Positions 36,446-44,312 of a stretch of 64,000 nt of DNA are shown in pieces; position 1 is the first letter of the stretch, and the number at the start of each line of letters is the position of its first letter. Location: contig NZ_QETA01000009.1 in assembly GCF_003123725.1 (NCBI RefSeq), forward strand, positions 20,713 to 84,712, read 5' to 3'. Source of the stretch: Corticimicrobacter populi (GTDB lineage: Bacteria; Pseudomonadota; Gammaproteobacteria; Burkholderiales; Burkholderiaceae_B). The translations under genes and the position numbers were made by a program. Below the pieces are notes generated by a model. The model searched no databases. It was not told where the DNA came from and was given only the letters and a program-made list of their open reading frames with translations.

Positions 36446-37390
36446 ATGCTGCGCTTCGCCCTTGCCCGCATCATCATGTCGATTCCGACACTGCTCATCG
36501 TGGCCGTATCGGTTTTCGTGCTGATCCGCCTTATTCCCGGCGACCCTGCACAACTGCTGCTGGGCGATCTGGCCGATCCGGTCAGCCTTGCCGACCTGCG
36601 TACCCGGCTGGGGCTGGACCAGAGCTGGCTGGCTCAGTTCGGCATCTGGTTCGGCCAGGTGATCCGGGGCGACCTGGGCACCTCAATCAATATGGGCGCA
36701 CCGGTCCTGCCGCTCATCTGGGAACGCTTTACCGTCAGCGCCCAGATCGTGCTTTATGCCGTCTTCCTGGCCAGCCTGGTTGCCGTGCCTGCCGGTATGA
36801 TCGCCGCCTGGCGCCAGAACCGTCCCACCGACCTCGTCCTGGTCGGCAGCGCCACCCTGCTGGTATCGATCCCGACATTCTGGCTGGGCCTGCTGCTGCT
36901 GATTTTATTCGGTCTGAAACTGGAATGGCTGCCAGTGGTCGGCTATGTCTCCATCAGCACCGACTGGAAGGCGGGCCTGCTATACCTGGCCATGCCCGTT
37001 CTGACCCTGTTCCTGCATGAGATCGGCGTACTGATCCGGATGTCGCGGGCCAGTACCCTGGAAATCCTGCGACTGGACTACATCACGCACGCCCGGGCCA
37101 AGGGCCTGCCCGAGCATACGGTACTGATGCGCCATGCCTTCAAGAACGCCTTCGGCCCCACATGGACACTGATCGGCCTGGTGCTGGGCAACCTGCTCGG
37201 CGGCATTGCCGTAGTGGAAACAGTATTCACCATTCCCGGCCTGGGGCGGTTACTGGTCGATGCCATTTTCGCCCGAGACTATCCGGTGATACAGGGCTGC
37301 CTGCTGTTCGTCGCCGTGATTTACGTACTGGTCAATCTCGTGATCGACCTGTGCTATCCGATTTTCGACCCGAGGGTGACCGCAGAATGA
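36446..37390 (+). CDS. Dipeptide-type ABC transporter permease (DppB family)
   Basis: This 314-residue permease has six helices. The DppB/OppB features are L-I-R-L-I-P-G-D-P-A near residue 27, the G-L-D-Q-S-W motif, and the EAA loop H-A-R-A-K-G-L-P-E-H with M-R-H-A-F-K-N-A. It overlaps the next permease gene by 4 bases. Together the two form the channel of a family-5 peptide/nickel/oligopeptide importer. The binding protein is at 40849 and the ATPase at 38289. Confidence 0.92.
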   Translation: MLRFALARIIMSIPTLLIVAVSVFVLIRLIPGDPAQLLLGDLADPVSLADLRTRLGLDQSWLAQFGIWFGQVIRGDLGTSINMGAPVLPLIWERFTVSAQIVLYAVFLASLVAVPAGMIAAWRQNRPTDLVLVGSATLLVSIPTFWLGLLLLILFGLKLEWLPVVGYVSISTDWKAGLLYLAMPVLTLFLHEIGVLIRMSRASTLEILRLDYITHARAKGLPEHTVLMRHAFKNAFGPTWTLIGLVLGNLLGGIAVVETVFTIPGLGRLLVDAIFARDYPVIQGCLLFVAVIYVLVNLVIDLCYPIFDPRVTAE

Positions 37391-38292
37391 AACGACAAAA
37401 AATCCCCCCACGCTTGTCGCTACGCTCCGGCGCTACCCCCCAAGGGGGTGCTTTTTGCCTTGGGGCGGCCCGGCGACAAAAAATCGCTCCCAACGCCCTG
37501 CTGGGTGGCCTGATCGTCGGCATCCTGCTCTGCGTGGCCCTGGTCAGCGCCTTCTGGACACCTCACGATCCGCTCAAGATCAACTTCGCCGCACGCCTGC
37601 AGCCTCCGAGCGGCGCGCACTGGCTGGGGGCCGACGAGTTTGGTCGCGACGAGCTGTCGCGGCTCATGGCGGCAGCCTCATCCAGCGTCTGGATCAGCTT
37701 GCTGACGGTATCGCTGTCCGTCATTGCCGGCACACTCATCGGCGTGCTGACCGGCTTTGTGCGGGGCTGGCTGGATCGCATCGTGATGGCGTTCAACAAC
37801 GCCCTGCTGGCGTTTCCCGGCCTGCTGCTGGCGCTCGGACTGCTGGCTGTGGTCGGTGCCAACAAATATGGCATCGTCCTGGCCCTGGGCCTGGCTTATG
37901 TGCCTTCAGTCACCCGCATCGTGCGCGGCACCGTGCTGTCATTGCGAGAAAAGGAGTTCATCGAATCATCACGGGTCCTGGGCAACTCGGAGTTGTACAC
38001 CATGTTCCGGCACGTCCTCCCCAACTGCGTGGCACCGCTGACCGTTCTGGCCACCTCCATGTTCGGCTGGGTCATTCTGGCGGAAAGCTCCCTGTCATTT
38101 CTCGGACTGGGCGTACCGCCCCCAGCCCCGACATGGGGCAACATGCTGGCCTCGGCACGCCCCTACCTGAGCAGCGCCACCTGGCTGTCAATCTTCCCGG
38201 GGCTCTGCATCGCCATCACGCTCCTGGGCGTCAACCTGCTGGGCGATGCGATACGGGACCACCTGGATCCACGCATGCGAGGCTCACGATGA
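37387..38292 (+). CDS. Dipeptide-type ABC transporter permease (DppC family) with in-frame repeat insertion
   Basis: This 301-residue permease has the DppC signature G-A-D-E-F-G-R-D-E-L-S-R, the EAA loop E-S-S-R-V-L-G-N-S-E and S-F-L-G-L-G-V-P-P-P. Its start overlaps the stop of the first permease gene (ATGA) and it overlaps the ATPase gene in the same way. Residues 5-31 are encoded by an 81-base insertion flanked by the repeated R-Q-K-I codons. Removing it gives M-K-R-Q-K-I-A-P-N-A-L, a normal DppC N-terminus. The insertion leaves the frame open and adds 27 mostly basic and Gly-rich residues before the first helix. Confidence 0.9.
   Translation: MKRQKIPPRLSLRSGATPQGGAFCLGAARRQKIAPNALLGGLIVGILLCVALVSAFWTPHDPLKINFAARLQPPSGAHWLGADEFGRDELSRLMAAASSSVWISLLTVSLSVIAGTLIGVLTGFVRGWLDRIVMAFNNALLAFPGLLLALGLLAVVGANKYGIVLALGLAYVPSVTRIVRGTVLSLREKEFIESSRVLGNSELYTMFRHVLPNCVAPLTVLATSMFGWVILAESSLSFLGLGVPPPAPTWGNMLASARPYLSSATWLSIFPGLCIAITLLGVNLLGDAIRDHLDPRMRGSR
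37393..37485. repeat. Palindromic repeat element inserted in coding sequence, with 12-bp direct repeats
   Basis: The exact 12-mer CGACAAAAAATC occurs at 37393-37404 and again at 37474-37485, so the repeated unit is 81 bases (27 codons). The DNA between the copies is GC-rich. It holds a perfect hairpin ACCCCC-CAA-GGGGGT (37435-37449), then T-rich GCTTTTTGCC and a CTTGGGGCGGCCC end. From memory, this resembles a palindromic repeat common between genes in Bordetella-like genomes; I could not verify this here. No transposase is present. Confidence 0.7.
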
Positions 38293-39944
38293 ATACTGCA
38301 CACACTTCCCTGGTCTCGGTACAGGGCCTGACACTGACCGTCGGCACCGGCGGCAGGGAAATCGTCTCCGATGTCTCGTTCGACATTGCCCCCGGCGAAT
38401 TCGTCGGCATCGTCGGCGAATCCGGCAGCGGCAAGACACAGGCGGCCCGCGCCATCATGGGTCTGACACCCGCCCCGCTGGAAAGGGCGGCAGGCCGCAT
38501 CCTGTTCGACGGACAGGATATTGCCCAGGCCTCGCCAGCCCGTCTGCGTAACCTGCGTGGTGCCCGTATCGGCATGGTGTTTCAGGAGCCTATGACCTCG
38601 CTCAACCCGTCCATGAGCATCGGCCGGCAACTGCTCGAAGGCCTGACATTGCATCGCCGCGATCTGAACCAGCAGGCTCGCCGCCAACTGGTCCTGGAGA
38701 TGCTGGCACGGGTCGGCATCCATGACCCGGAAGCCGCCATGCAAGCCTGGCCGCACGAATTCTCCGGCGGCATGCGCCAGCGCATGATGCTGGCCTCGGT
38801 CATGCTGCTCAAACCCGCTCTGCTGATCGCCGACGAGCCGACCACAGCACTCGATGCCGTAGTCCAGCGTGATGTGCTGGAGCTGATGGTCTCGCTCACC
38901 CGCGAATACCATACTGCCGTTTTGATGATCAGCCACGATCTCCCCATGGTGGCCCGCTACACGAACCGGATCGTGGTCATGCAGCACGGACACGTCGTCG
39001 AGTCAGGAGCCACAGCCGACCTGCTATCCAGGCCCGCTCATCCATACACGCGCAAGCTGCTGGCCGCCATGCCTTTTCGCCCGCCAGCCCGCACCCGCCC
39101 CCCCGCTGAGCCACTGGTCAGGATACGGGATCTGGTAGTGGAATATCCTGGTCGCCCGCGCCTGTTTTCCAGAACCGAACCCAAGCGTGTCCTCAAGGGT
39201 ATCGACCTCAACATCCACCCAGGTGAAGTCGTCGCCGTGGTGGGGGGATCCGGATCAGGGAAAACCACGCTGGGACGCACCATCGCCGGCCTGCTGGAAC
39301 CCACCTCCGGCACGCTGTTGTTCAACGGCCAGACCATCGCTCGCAATACGCCACACTGGCGTCAGTACCGCCTCGATTGCCAGATGGTGTTCCAGGATCC
39401 CTATTCATCTCTCAATCCGCGCATGACCATCGGTCAACTGGTCGGCGAAGGCTTGCGTCACCAGACCGACATGACGCCTGCCAGCCGCCTGCGCCGAATC
39501 CACGAAGTACTGGAAGAAGTCGGTCTTGAAAGTCGCTATGCCAGCCACTACCCGCACGAACTCTCGGGGGGGCAGCGCCAACGCGTCGCGATTGCACGGG
39601 CGGTGGTACGGCGTCCGGCATTCGTCATCGCCGACGAACCCGTTTCCGCCCTCGATGTGACGGTGCGGGCACAGGTGCTTGCCCTGTTTGCAGACCTGCA
39701 GCAAAAGCATGGTTTCTCCTGCCTGTTCATCAGCCACGACCTTGGTGTAGTGGAACAGGTCGCCGATCAGGTCATCGTAATGCAACAGGGAGAAATCGTC
39801 GAGGCCGGCTCTCGCGACGAGGTCTTCGACACGCCCCGTCACGCCTATACGCGCACCCTGCTGTCAGCCATTCCGGCACTAGAGCAGACGCCGGAGGGAG
39901 GTGTGCGTCTCAAATGGCGCACAGGCCAGCCGGTAGAGACCTGA
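38289..39944 (+). CDS. Fused double ATPase of dipeptide-type ABC transporter (DppD-DppF/GsiA type)
   Basis: This 551-residue protein holds two complete ABC ATPase domains. The first has Walker A G-E-S-G-S-G-K-T (about residue 40) and signature F-S-G-G-M-R-Q-R. The second has Walker A G-G-S-G-S-G-K-T (about 320) and signature L-S-G-G-Q-R-Q-R. Walker B motifs (I-A-D-E-P-T-T-A-L-D and I-A-D-E-P-V-S-A-L-D) are intact in both. It thus replaces separate DppD and DppF subunits, as GsiA and YejF do. The start overlaps the permease stop by 4 bases; the longer upstream frame is a shadow. Confidence 0.93.
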   Translation: MNTAHTSLVSVQGLTLTVGTGGREIVSDVSFDIAPGEFVGIVGESGSGKTQAARAIMGLTPAPLERAAGRILFDGQDIAQASPARLRNLRGARIGMVFQEPMTSLNPSMSIGRQLLEGLTLHRRDLNQQARRQLVLEMLARVGIHDPEAAMQAWPHEFSGGMRQRMMLASVMLLKPALLIADEPTTALDAVVQRDVLELMVSLTREYHTAVLMISHDLPMVARYTNRIVVMQHGHVVESGATADLLSRPAHPYTRKLLAAMPFRPPARTRPPAEPLVRIRDLVVEYPGRPRLFSRTEPKRVLKGIDLNIHPGEVVAVVGGSGSGKTTLGRTIAGLLEPTSGTLLFNGQTIARNTPHWRQYRLDCQMVFQDPYSSLNPRMTIGQLVGEGLRHQTDMTPASRLRRIHEVLEEVGLESRYASHYPHELSGGQRQRVAIARAVVRRPAFVIADEPVSALDVTVRAQVLALFADLQQKHGFSCLFISHDLGVVEQVADQVIVMQQGEIVEAGSRDEVFDTPRHAYTRTLLSAIPALEQTPEGGVRLKWRTGQPVET

Positions 39945-40095
39945 GTGGCGGCCAGCCAGGCATGACCGATCCTTTGATGCCGTAAAATCACCTGCTCTGC
40001 CCGGAAGGGCAGGCATGTACGACCGGATTCGCCATGAAGCCCACTTGGCACGCATCCCATCATGCATGTCGACTCACCACCCTGTGGAGCTGCTC

Positions 40096-40719
40096 ATGGC
40101 ACGTCATCGATCCGTTTCCTCCCCTGACCTTGTCGACCGCATCGCACAGGATATCCAGTGCGGCCATTACGGCCCTGGCAGCTGGCTCAAGCAGATCGAC
40201 CTGCAGACCCGTTATTCAGCCCCCCGGCCAGAGGTCCGCAAAGCGCTGGACCAACTGGCCCTCAAGCGACTGATCGAACATATCCCTAATCGGGGATATC
40301 ACGTCCATGTCCCGGACTCAGAGCGCCTGGACAAGATCCGAGATATACGTATCCTGCTCGAATGTGGTGCTGCAACCCAGGTAATCGAACATATCACGCC
40401 CGCGCAAATCAACCAGATCCGGCAACTGGCGGAACGCTTTGCCGAACTGGTGGAGACCGGCACGCTCATGGAGCAGTACGAGGCCAACCTGCGCTTTCAT
40501 CGCGCGATCTACGCACTCTGTCCAAATGACGAACTGGTGCGTCTGATCCAGGAAATCCGCTCGGGTATGCCTTCCGCCCCCACCACGCAATGGCGCACGC
40601 ATGCGCGCATTCTGCAGTCAGCCCAGGAGCATTTCGGCATCGTCGATGCCCTGGCCGCCGGCGACCTGCCACGACTGCAACAGCTGATCGCCCAGCACAT
40701 TTCCCAATCCGGCACCTGA
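40096..40719 (+). CDS. GntR-family (FCD) transcriptional regulator
   Basis: This 207-residue protein has an N-terminal winged helix (L-V-D-R-I-A-Q-D-I; R-P-E-V-R-K-A-L-D-Q-L; H-I-P-N-R-G-Y-H-V) and an all-helical FCD ligand domain (residues about 75-200) with metal-type residues in L-R-F-H-R-A-I-Y. The ATG at 40096 has GGAG 7 bases upstream, so the longer frames from 40015 or 40066 are less likely. It sits between the ATPase gene and the binding-protein gene of the transporter. It is the obvious candidate to bind the TTGGCACCAA palindromes, most often as a repressor released by a small acid or peptide-like inducer. Confidence 0.88.
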   Translation: MARHRSVSSPDLVDRIAQDIQCGHYGPGSWLKQIDLQTRYSAPRPEVRKALDQLALKRLIEHIPNRGYHVHVPDSERLDKIRDIRILLECGAATQVIEHITPAQINQIRQLAERFAELVETGTLMEQYEANLRFHRAIYALCPNDELVRLIQEIRSGMPSAPTTQWRTHARILQSAQEHFGIVDALAAGDLPRLQQLIAQHISQSGT

Positions 40720-40804
40720 AGAGGGAGTCGCCTGCTGCACGCCGCAGCAGGATCAGGGTAAGCACCGAGTGACGCACAACAGGGTTCGCTTCAGAATCAT
40801 CAAT

Positions 40805-40816
40805 ATTGGCACCAAT
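40805..40816. promoter_or_regulatory. Operator-like palindrome ATTGGCACCAAT, copy 2
   Basis: This is identical over 12 bases to the copy at 35498. It lies 33 bases before the ATG of the binding-protein gene, between that gene and gntR. It is AT-rich on both sides, as at the other two sites. Confidence 0.6.
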
Positions 40817-40848
40817 AATGCTCCATATTGATCAGCAAGGAACCCTCC

Positions 40849-42390
40849 ATGACGATATCCCGGTCCATCCTGCACACCACACTGCTCTGCGCGGGTCTTG
40901 CCACTGCCCTGCCCGGCTGGGCGGCACCCCTTGTGATTGCCCAGCCTGCCGATATCCGCTCCACCAATCCAGGCGTGAACCGGGACAATTCCACCGACGG
41001 TGTCATCCTTAACGTCATCGAGGGATTGGTCGGCTACCGTGCCGATGGCACCGTTGCCCCCCTGCTGGCGGAGTCCGTCGATATCTCGTCGGACGGCCTG
41101 ACCTATACCTTCCGGCTACGACCCGACGTCAAGTTCCACAATGGCTCCCCGGTGACGTCAGCCGAAGTCCTGTGGAGCTGGAACCGTTACATGGACCCGG
41201 CCACAGGCTGGCGCTGCCTCGGTGAGTTCGACGGTCGCAATGGCCTGAAAGTCACGGAAGTCAGCGCACCGGATGCATCCACCTTTGTCATGAAGACCGA
41301 TCAAGCCTCTGCCCTGTTCCTGGACACGCTGGCTCGCACCGACTGCGGCATGACCGCCATCCTGCACCCCGATTCCGTTGCGGCCGATGGCAGTTGGCTG
41401 ACGCCCGTCGCCACAGGGCCGTATACCTTCGTCGACTGGAAGCGTGGCGAATACGTCACCTTGCGTGCCTTTACCGACTACCGTTCGCCCGGCACCGAAA
41501 AAAGCGATGGCTATGTCGGAGACAAAACCCCGCACGCCGAAGAAGTCCGCTTTCTGGTCGTGCCCGACTCGTCTGCGGCCAAGGCAGGACTGCAATCGGG
41601 GGCGATTGACCTTGCCCAGGTCACGTTTGCCGACTATCTGGAACTGAAAGACAACCCGAACCTGGACGTTCTCATTCCTGGCGAAGCCACCAAGCACAGT
41701 CTGCTGCTGCAGACCCGTGACCCGGTACTCCAGAACCAGAAGCTGCGACAGGCCATCGCCGCTTCGCTCGACATCAGCCAAATCGTCCAGGCAGCCAGCG
41801 AAGGGGTCGCCAACCAGACCAACCAGTCGGCAGTGCACCAACACTCGCCGTTCTACAGTGACACCCAGCGCAAGGGCTACAGCTACGATCCTGCTCTGGC
41901 ACAGCGCCTGCTTCAGGAGGCCGGCTACAAAGGCGAAAAAATCACGATCTATGCCAACAAGCGAGCGCATGTACCCAGCTACCAGGTCGCTATCATGGCG
42001 CAAGCCATGATGCAGGCTGCCGGCATCAATGCTCAAATAGAAGTCCTGGAATGGGCAACCCAGCTCGACCGCTACAACCGGGGCAACTATCAGATCAGTT
42101 CATTCACCTATTCGTCGAGGCTGGATCCCAGCCTGAGCTATGAGCAGTTTGCCGGCGACAAGGACCAGCAATCCCGCAAAGTCTGGGAGAATCCGGAAGC
42201 GCTGGAGCTGATCGAGGCGTCGATGCGTGAGTTCGACCCGACCAAGCGGCAGGTGCTCTTCGATCAGTTGCACGAAAAGATGCTCGATGACGTGCCGCTG
42301 ATCATTCTGTTCAACGGTGCAACGGCATGGGGCCAGAAAAAAGGCCTCGATCACGTCACTGTATGGGAAGGCAAACCGCTGCTCTGGTAA
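40849..42390 (+). CDS. Family-5 extracellular solute-binding protein (DppA/OppA type)
   Basis: This 513-residue periplasmic protein has a signal peptide ending L-P-G-W-A-A. The SBP-family-5 signature region reads L-L-A-E-S-V-D-I-S-S-D-G-L-T-Y-T-F-R-L-R-P-D-V-K-F-H in two stretches near residues 75-100. The mature C-terminal half contains L-Q-E-A-G-Y-K-G-E-K-I and an A-W-G-Q-K-K end. No lipobox cysteine is present. AAGGAA 7 bases before the ATG fixes the start. It should deliver the substrate to the permease pair at 36446 and 37387. The specificity (peptide, acylated amino acid, opine or lactam-like) cannot be read from the sequence. Confidence 0.92.
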   Translation: MTISRSILHTTLLCAGLATALPGWAAPLVIAQPADIRSTNPGVNRDNSTDGVILNVIEGLVGYRADGTVAPLLAESVDISSDGLTYTFRLRPDVKFHNGSPVTSAEVLWSWNRYMDPATGWRCLGEFDGRNGLKVTEVSAPDASTFVMKTDQASALFLDTLARTDCGMTAILHPDSVAADGSWLTPVATGPYTFVDWKRGEYVTLRAFTDYRSPGTEKSDGYVGDKTPHAEEVRFLVVPDSSAAKAGLQSGAIDLAQVTFADYLELKDNPNLDVLIPGEATKHSLLLQTRDPVLQNQKLRQAIAASLDISQIVQAASEGVANQTNQSAVHQHSPFYSDTQRKGYSYDPALAQRLLQEAGYKGEKITIYANKRAHVPSYQVAIMAQAMMQAAGINAQIEVLEWATQLDRYNRGNYQISSFTYSSRLDPSLSYEQFAGDKDQQSRKVWENPEALELIEASMREFDPTKRQVLFDQLHEKMLDDVPLIILFNGATAWGQKKGLDHVTVWEGKPLLW

Positions 42391-42424
42391 GCCCCTGATG
42401 ATTCGTACTGCATAATCAAAAAAA

Positions 42425-42460
42425 GACCCCGCACCTCATATATGAAGTGCGGGGTCTTTT
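42425..42460. terminator. Bidirectional intrinsic terminator
   Basis: A 16-bp stem with one mismatch (GACCCCGCACCTCATA and its partner, 42425-42456) has no real loop. It is flanked by seven A on the left (42418-42424) and four T on the right. It ends the binding-protein gene on the plus strand and can end the C45 gene on the minus strand. Confidence 0.85.
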
Positions 42461-42503
42461 GACTGAGCACAGCACACATGCGGCCAGCCTGGCCGCACAT
42501 GCC

Positions 42504-43652
42504 TCAGAGCACAACCGGATCTGCGTCCAGGCTATAGCGTGTGAATGTTCTGTTCAATGCAGGCAGCGGCGCGGCTTCCAGGATGCCCAGCGCCGGCTCC
42601 ATGACCACCATGGCGACCGTGGCCGACAGATTGTGTCGACTTGCCGGGCGCGGAGGCCGGCAGACCGAATAGGGGGTACCGAAGTCATCGAAGAGTGCCT
42701 GCTTCAGGTCCTCGCGAGTCAGCTGTGGCCGGGCATTCAGCAATCGGCGCACGCGCCAGTCCCGATAGGGACTCTCTGGCGTATTGGCACGGCCCATATC
42801 GCGCAACTTGCATAGTGCAACCTCGCTGACCCAGTGATTGGCATGCACGATCAGGCCATCCTCTCCCGGATAGAGCGGAAACGCTTCGTTGGTCGAGCAT
42901 TCGTAGTCCACCCCGAATCCCTCGGCCATACCCAGCATAATGTTGTTCGAGCAGGACTTGGGCGTAGACGACACTGCCTTCATGGCCAACGCGAAATGCT
43001 GCTGCTCCAGCACCTTGCGCCGGATCAGCGAAAGTGGCACCCCTTCCTGTGTGAAATCGCGATCGGACTCCAGATAATTCGCTGTAATCGAGATGCCGGC
43101 GCTGTTCAGCCCGCTACGCGCCAATCCACCCGCTTCCACGAAGGTCAGCATATCGGGGCCATCCTCTTGGCGCACGCGCAATACCACTGCAGTATCCACG
43201 CATTCGGCCCGCCAATCCCAGTTCTGCCCATGAATCAGATTGCCAGCCGCGGCACGTTCGGGCAGGATCAGTGCTCCCGTGCAACCATCCTCGGGCTCCT
43301 GCCCTGCCTTCTCATCCTCCAGTTCGATGACCTGGTTTTTCTCTGCCCGTGCGCGTGCGACCACTTCGGTACGCGCATTGATCATGACGATATCCTCGAA
43401 CGCCACGCCCGCACCGTCGGCAATGCCATGCATTTCATCCAGATAGTGGGGCGCGAACTCGCCAATGGCCGGCACGAAGCTGTGAATCAAGGCCTGCCGC
43501 TGCGCCTCTGCGTAGCCCAGATCGACCAGCGTACGCCCATACAGGCTTGCGCTCAGACGGATACGCTCATGTGCCTGCTGTCCATACTGGACGCCGCGTT
43601 CATAGGCTCCGCCCGAGACGGAAACGAATGGAAATTGAGTTGGAGCAGCCAT
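42504..43652 (-). CDS. C45-family Ntn-hydrolase (acyl-CoA:6-APA acyltransferase-like)
   Basis: This 382-residue protein is related to the isopenicillin N acyltransferase group of Ntn hydrolases. The N-terminal G-x-x-Y-E-R-G-x-Q-Y-G motif and the self-cleavage site E-D-G123-C124-T-G are clear, with Cys124 as predicted N-terminal nucleophile after cleavage. H-G-Q-N-W-D-W (about residues 139-145) is the family substrate-pocket motif. There is no signal peptide, so it should act in the cytoplasm on an amide such as an N-acyl amino acid or penicillin-like lactam. A good ribosome binding site (AAGGGGG) precedes the ATG. Its promoter region contains the third operator copy, shared with the divergent gene at 43761. 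Confidence 0.85.
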   Translation of the reverse strand: MAAPTQFPFVSVSGGAYERGVQYGQQAHERIRLSASLYGRTLVDLGYAEAQRQALIHSFVPAIGEFAPHYLDEMHGIADGAGVAFEDIVMINARTEVVARARAEKNQVIELEDEKAGQEPEDGCTGALILPERAAAGNLIHGQNWDWRAECVDTAVVLRVRQEDGPDMLTFVEAGGLARSGLNSAGISITANYLESDRDFTQEGVPLSLIRRKVLEQQHFALAMKAVSSTPKSCSNNIMLGMAEGFGVDYECSTNEAFPLYPGEDGLIVHANHWVSEVALCKLRDMGRANTPESPYRDWRVRRLLNARPQLTREDLKQALFDDFGTPYSVCRPPRPASRHNLSATVAMVVMEPALGILEAAPLPALNRTFTRYSLDADPVVL

Positions 43653-43726
43653 GCATCCCCCTTGTAGAATGATTGTGATGTGGCTGGCCGCAGCCCTGCG
43701 AACAGCCGCTTTTTTATTGTAATTTA

Positions 43727-43740
43727 TTTTGGTGCCAATT
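43727..43740. promoter_or_regulatory. Operator-like palindrome TTGGTGCCAA, copy 3
   Basis: This is the reverse complement of the core found at 35498 and 40805, again within AT-rich flanks (TTTTGGTGCCAATT). It lies 21 bases before the ATG at 43761 and about 75 bases from the C45 gene start, so it could control either or both. Confidence 0.55.
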
Positions 43741-43760
43741 TAACGAAAAGAGGCCTCCAG

Positions 43761-44300
43761 ATGACCGTATCACTGTGTATTTCCCATCGTCGCAACATGG
43801 CATGGGGCCTGACCGCCCTGCTGCTTGGCGGGCTTGCACCGGCCGCCGCGCAGACTGCCGGATCTACGGCAACACCCTCCGCGCAGCGCGATGCCCAATA
43901 CGAACAGGACGCCGCGTATTGCCACCAGAACAGCCAAAGCGTCGACCTGCAGGCCTGCCTGCGGGAAGCTGCCACGATGCAGGCCGAACGCAGGCGCAAC
44001 GCCGCCTCGCCCGCCACTCCTGCGGCAGACAACGACAATCCTGATGTGTACATGCGCAATGCACTGCGTCGCTGCCAGTGGCAGCCCGCATCCGAGCGTG
44101 CGGCCTGCGAAGCCCTGATACGCAACCAGGGCGATGTGGCGGTACAGGGCAGCGTACTGGAAGGCGGCCAGATGCGGATGATCGCCATCCCGCAAGCCCC
44201 CCAGATGCCGACAGACCCACAACAAGCCACCCCGGACGGCCCGGCACCGTATCCTGTGGAAACGGATCGGGAGCCCTACGCGCGGCCACTGCCGCGCTGA
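43761..44300 (+). CDS. Secreted cysteine-containing protein of unknown function
   Basis: This 179-residue protein has a signal peptide ending A-P-A-A-A-Q. The mature part has four Cys in two helical pairs (A-Y-C-H-Q-N with Q-A-C-L-R-E; R-R-C-Q-W with A-A-C-E-A), likely two disulfides, and a Pro-rich tail. I do not recognise the family beyond similarity to small hypothetical periplasmic proteins of Burkholderiales. AGAGG about 8 bases before the ATG supports this start over the longer frame. The operator copy just upstream suggests it may belong to the transporter regulon, although its gene is also convergent with dsbC, 12 bases away. Confidence 0.75.
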   Translation: MTVSLCISHRRNMAWGLTALLLGGLAPAAAQTAGSTATPSAQRDAQYEQDAAYCHQNSQSVDLQACLREAATMQAERRRNAASPATPAADNDNPDVYMRNALRRCQWQPASERAACEALIRNQGDVAVQGSVLEGGQMRMIAIPQAPQMPTDPQQATPDGPAPYPVETDREPYARPLPR

Positions 44301-44312
44301 TCCAATCAGCGG

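Noticed and set aside
37455..38288. Apparent N-terminal extension of the double ATPase
   Set aside because: It runs through the whole permease gene in another frame. The ATG at 38289, overlapping the permease stop, is the natural start.
39997..40012. Hairpin CTGCCC-GGAA-GGGCAG before gntR as a terminator
   Set aside because: There is no T-run on either side. The stem is short and could be chance in GC-rich DNA.
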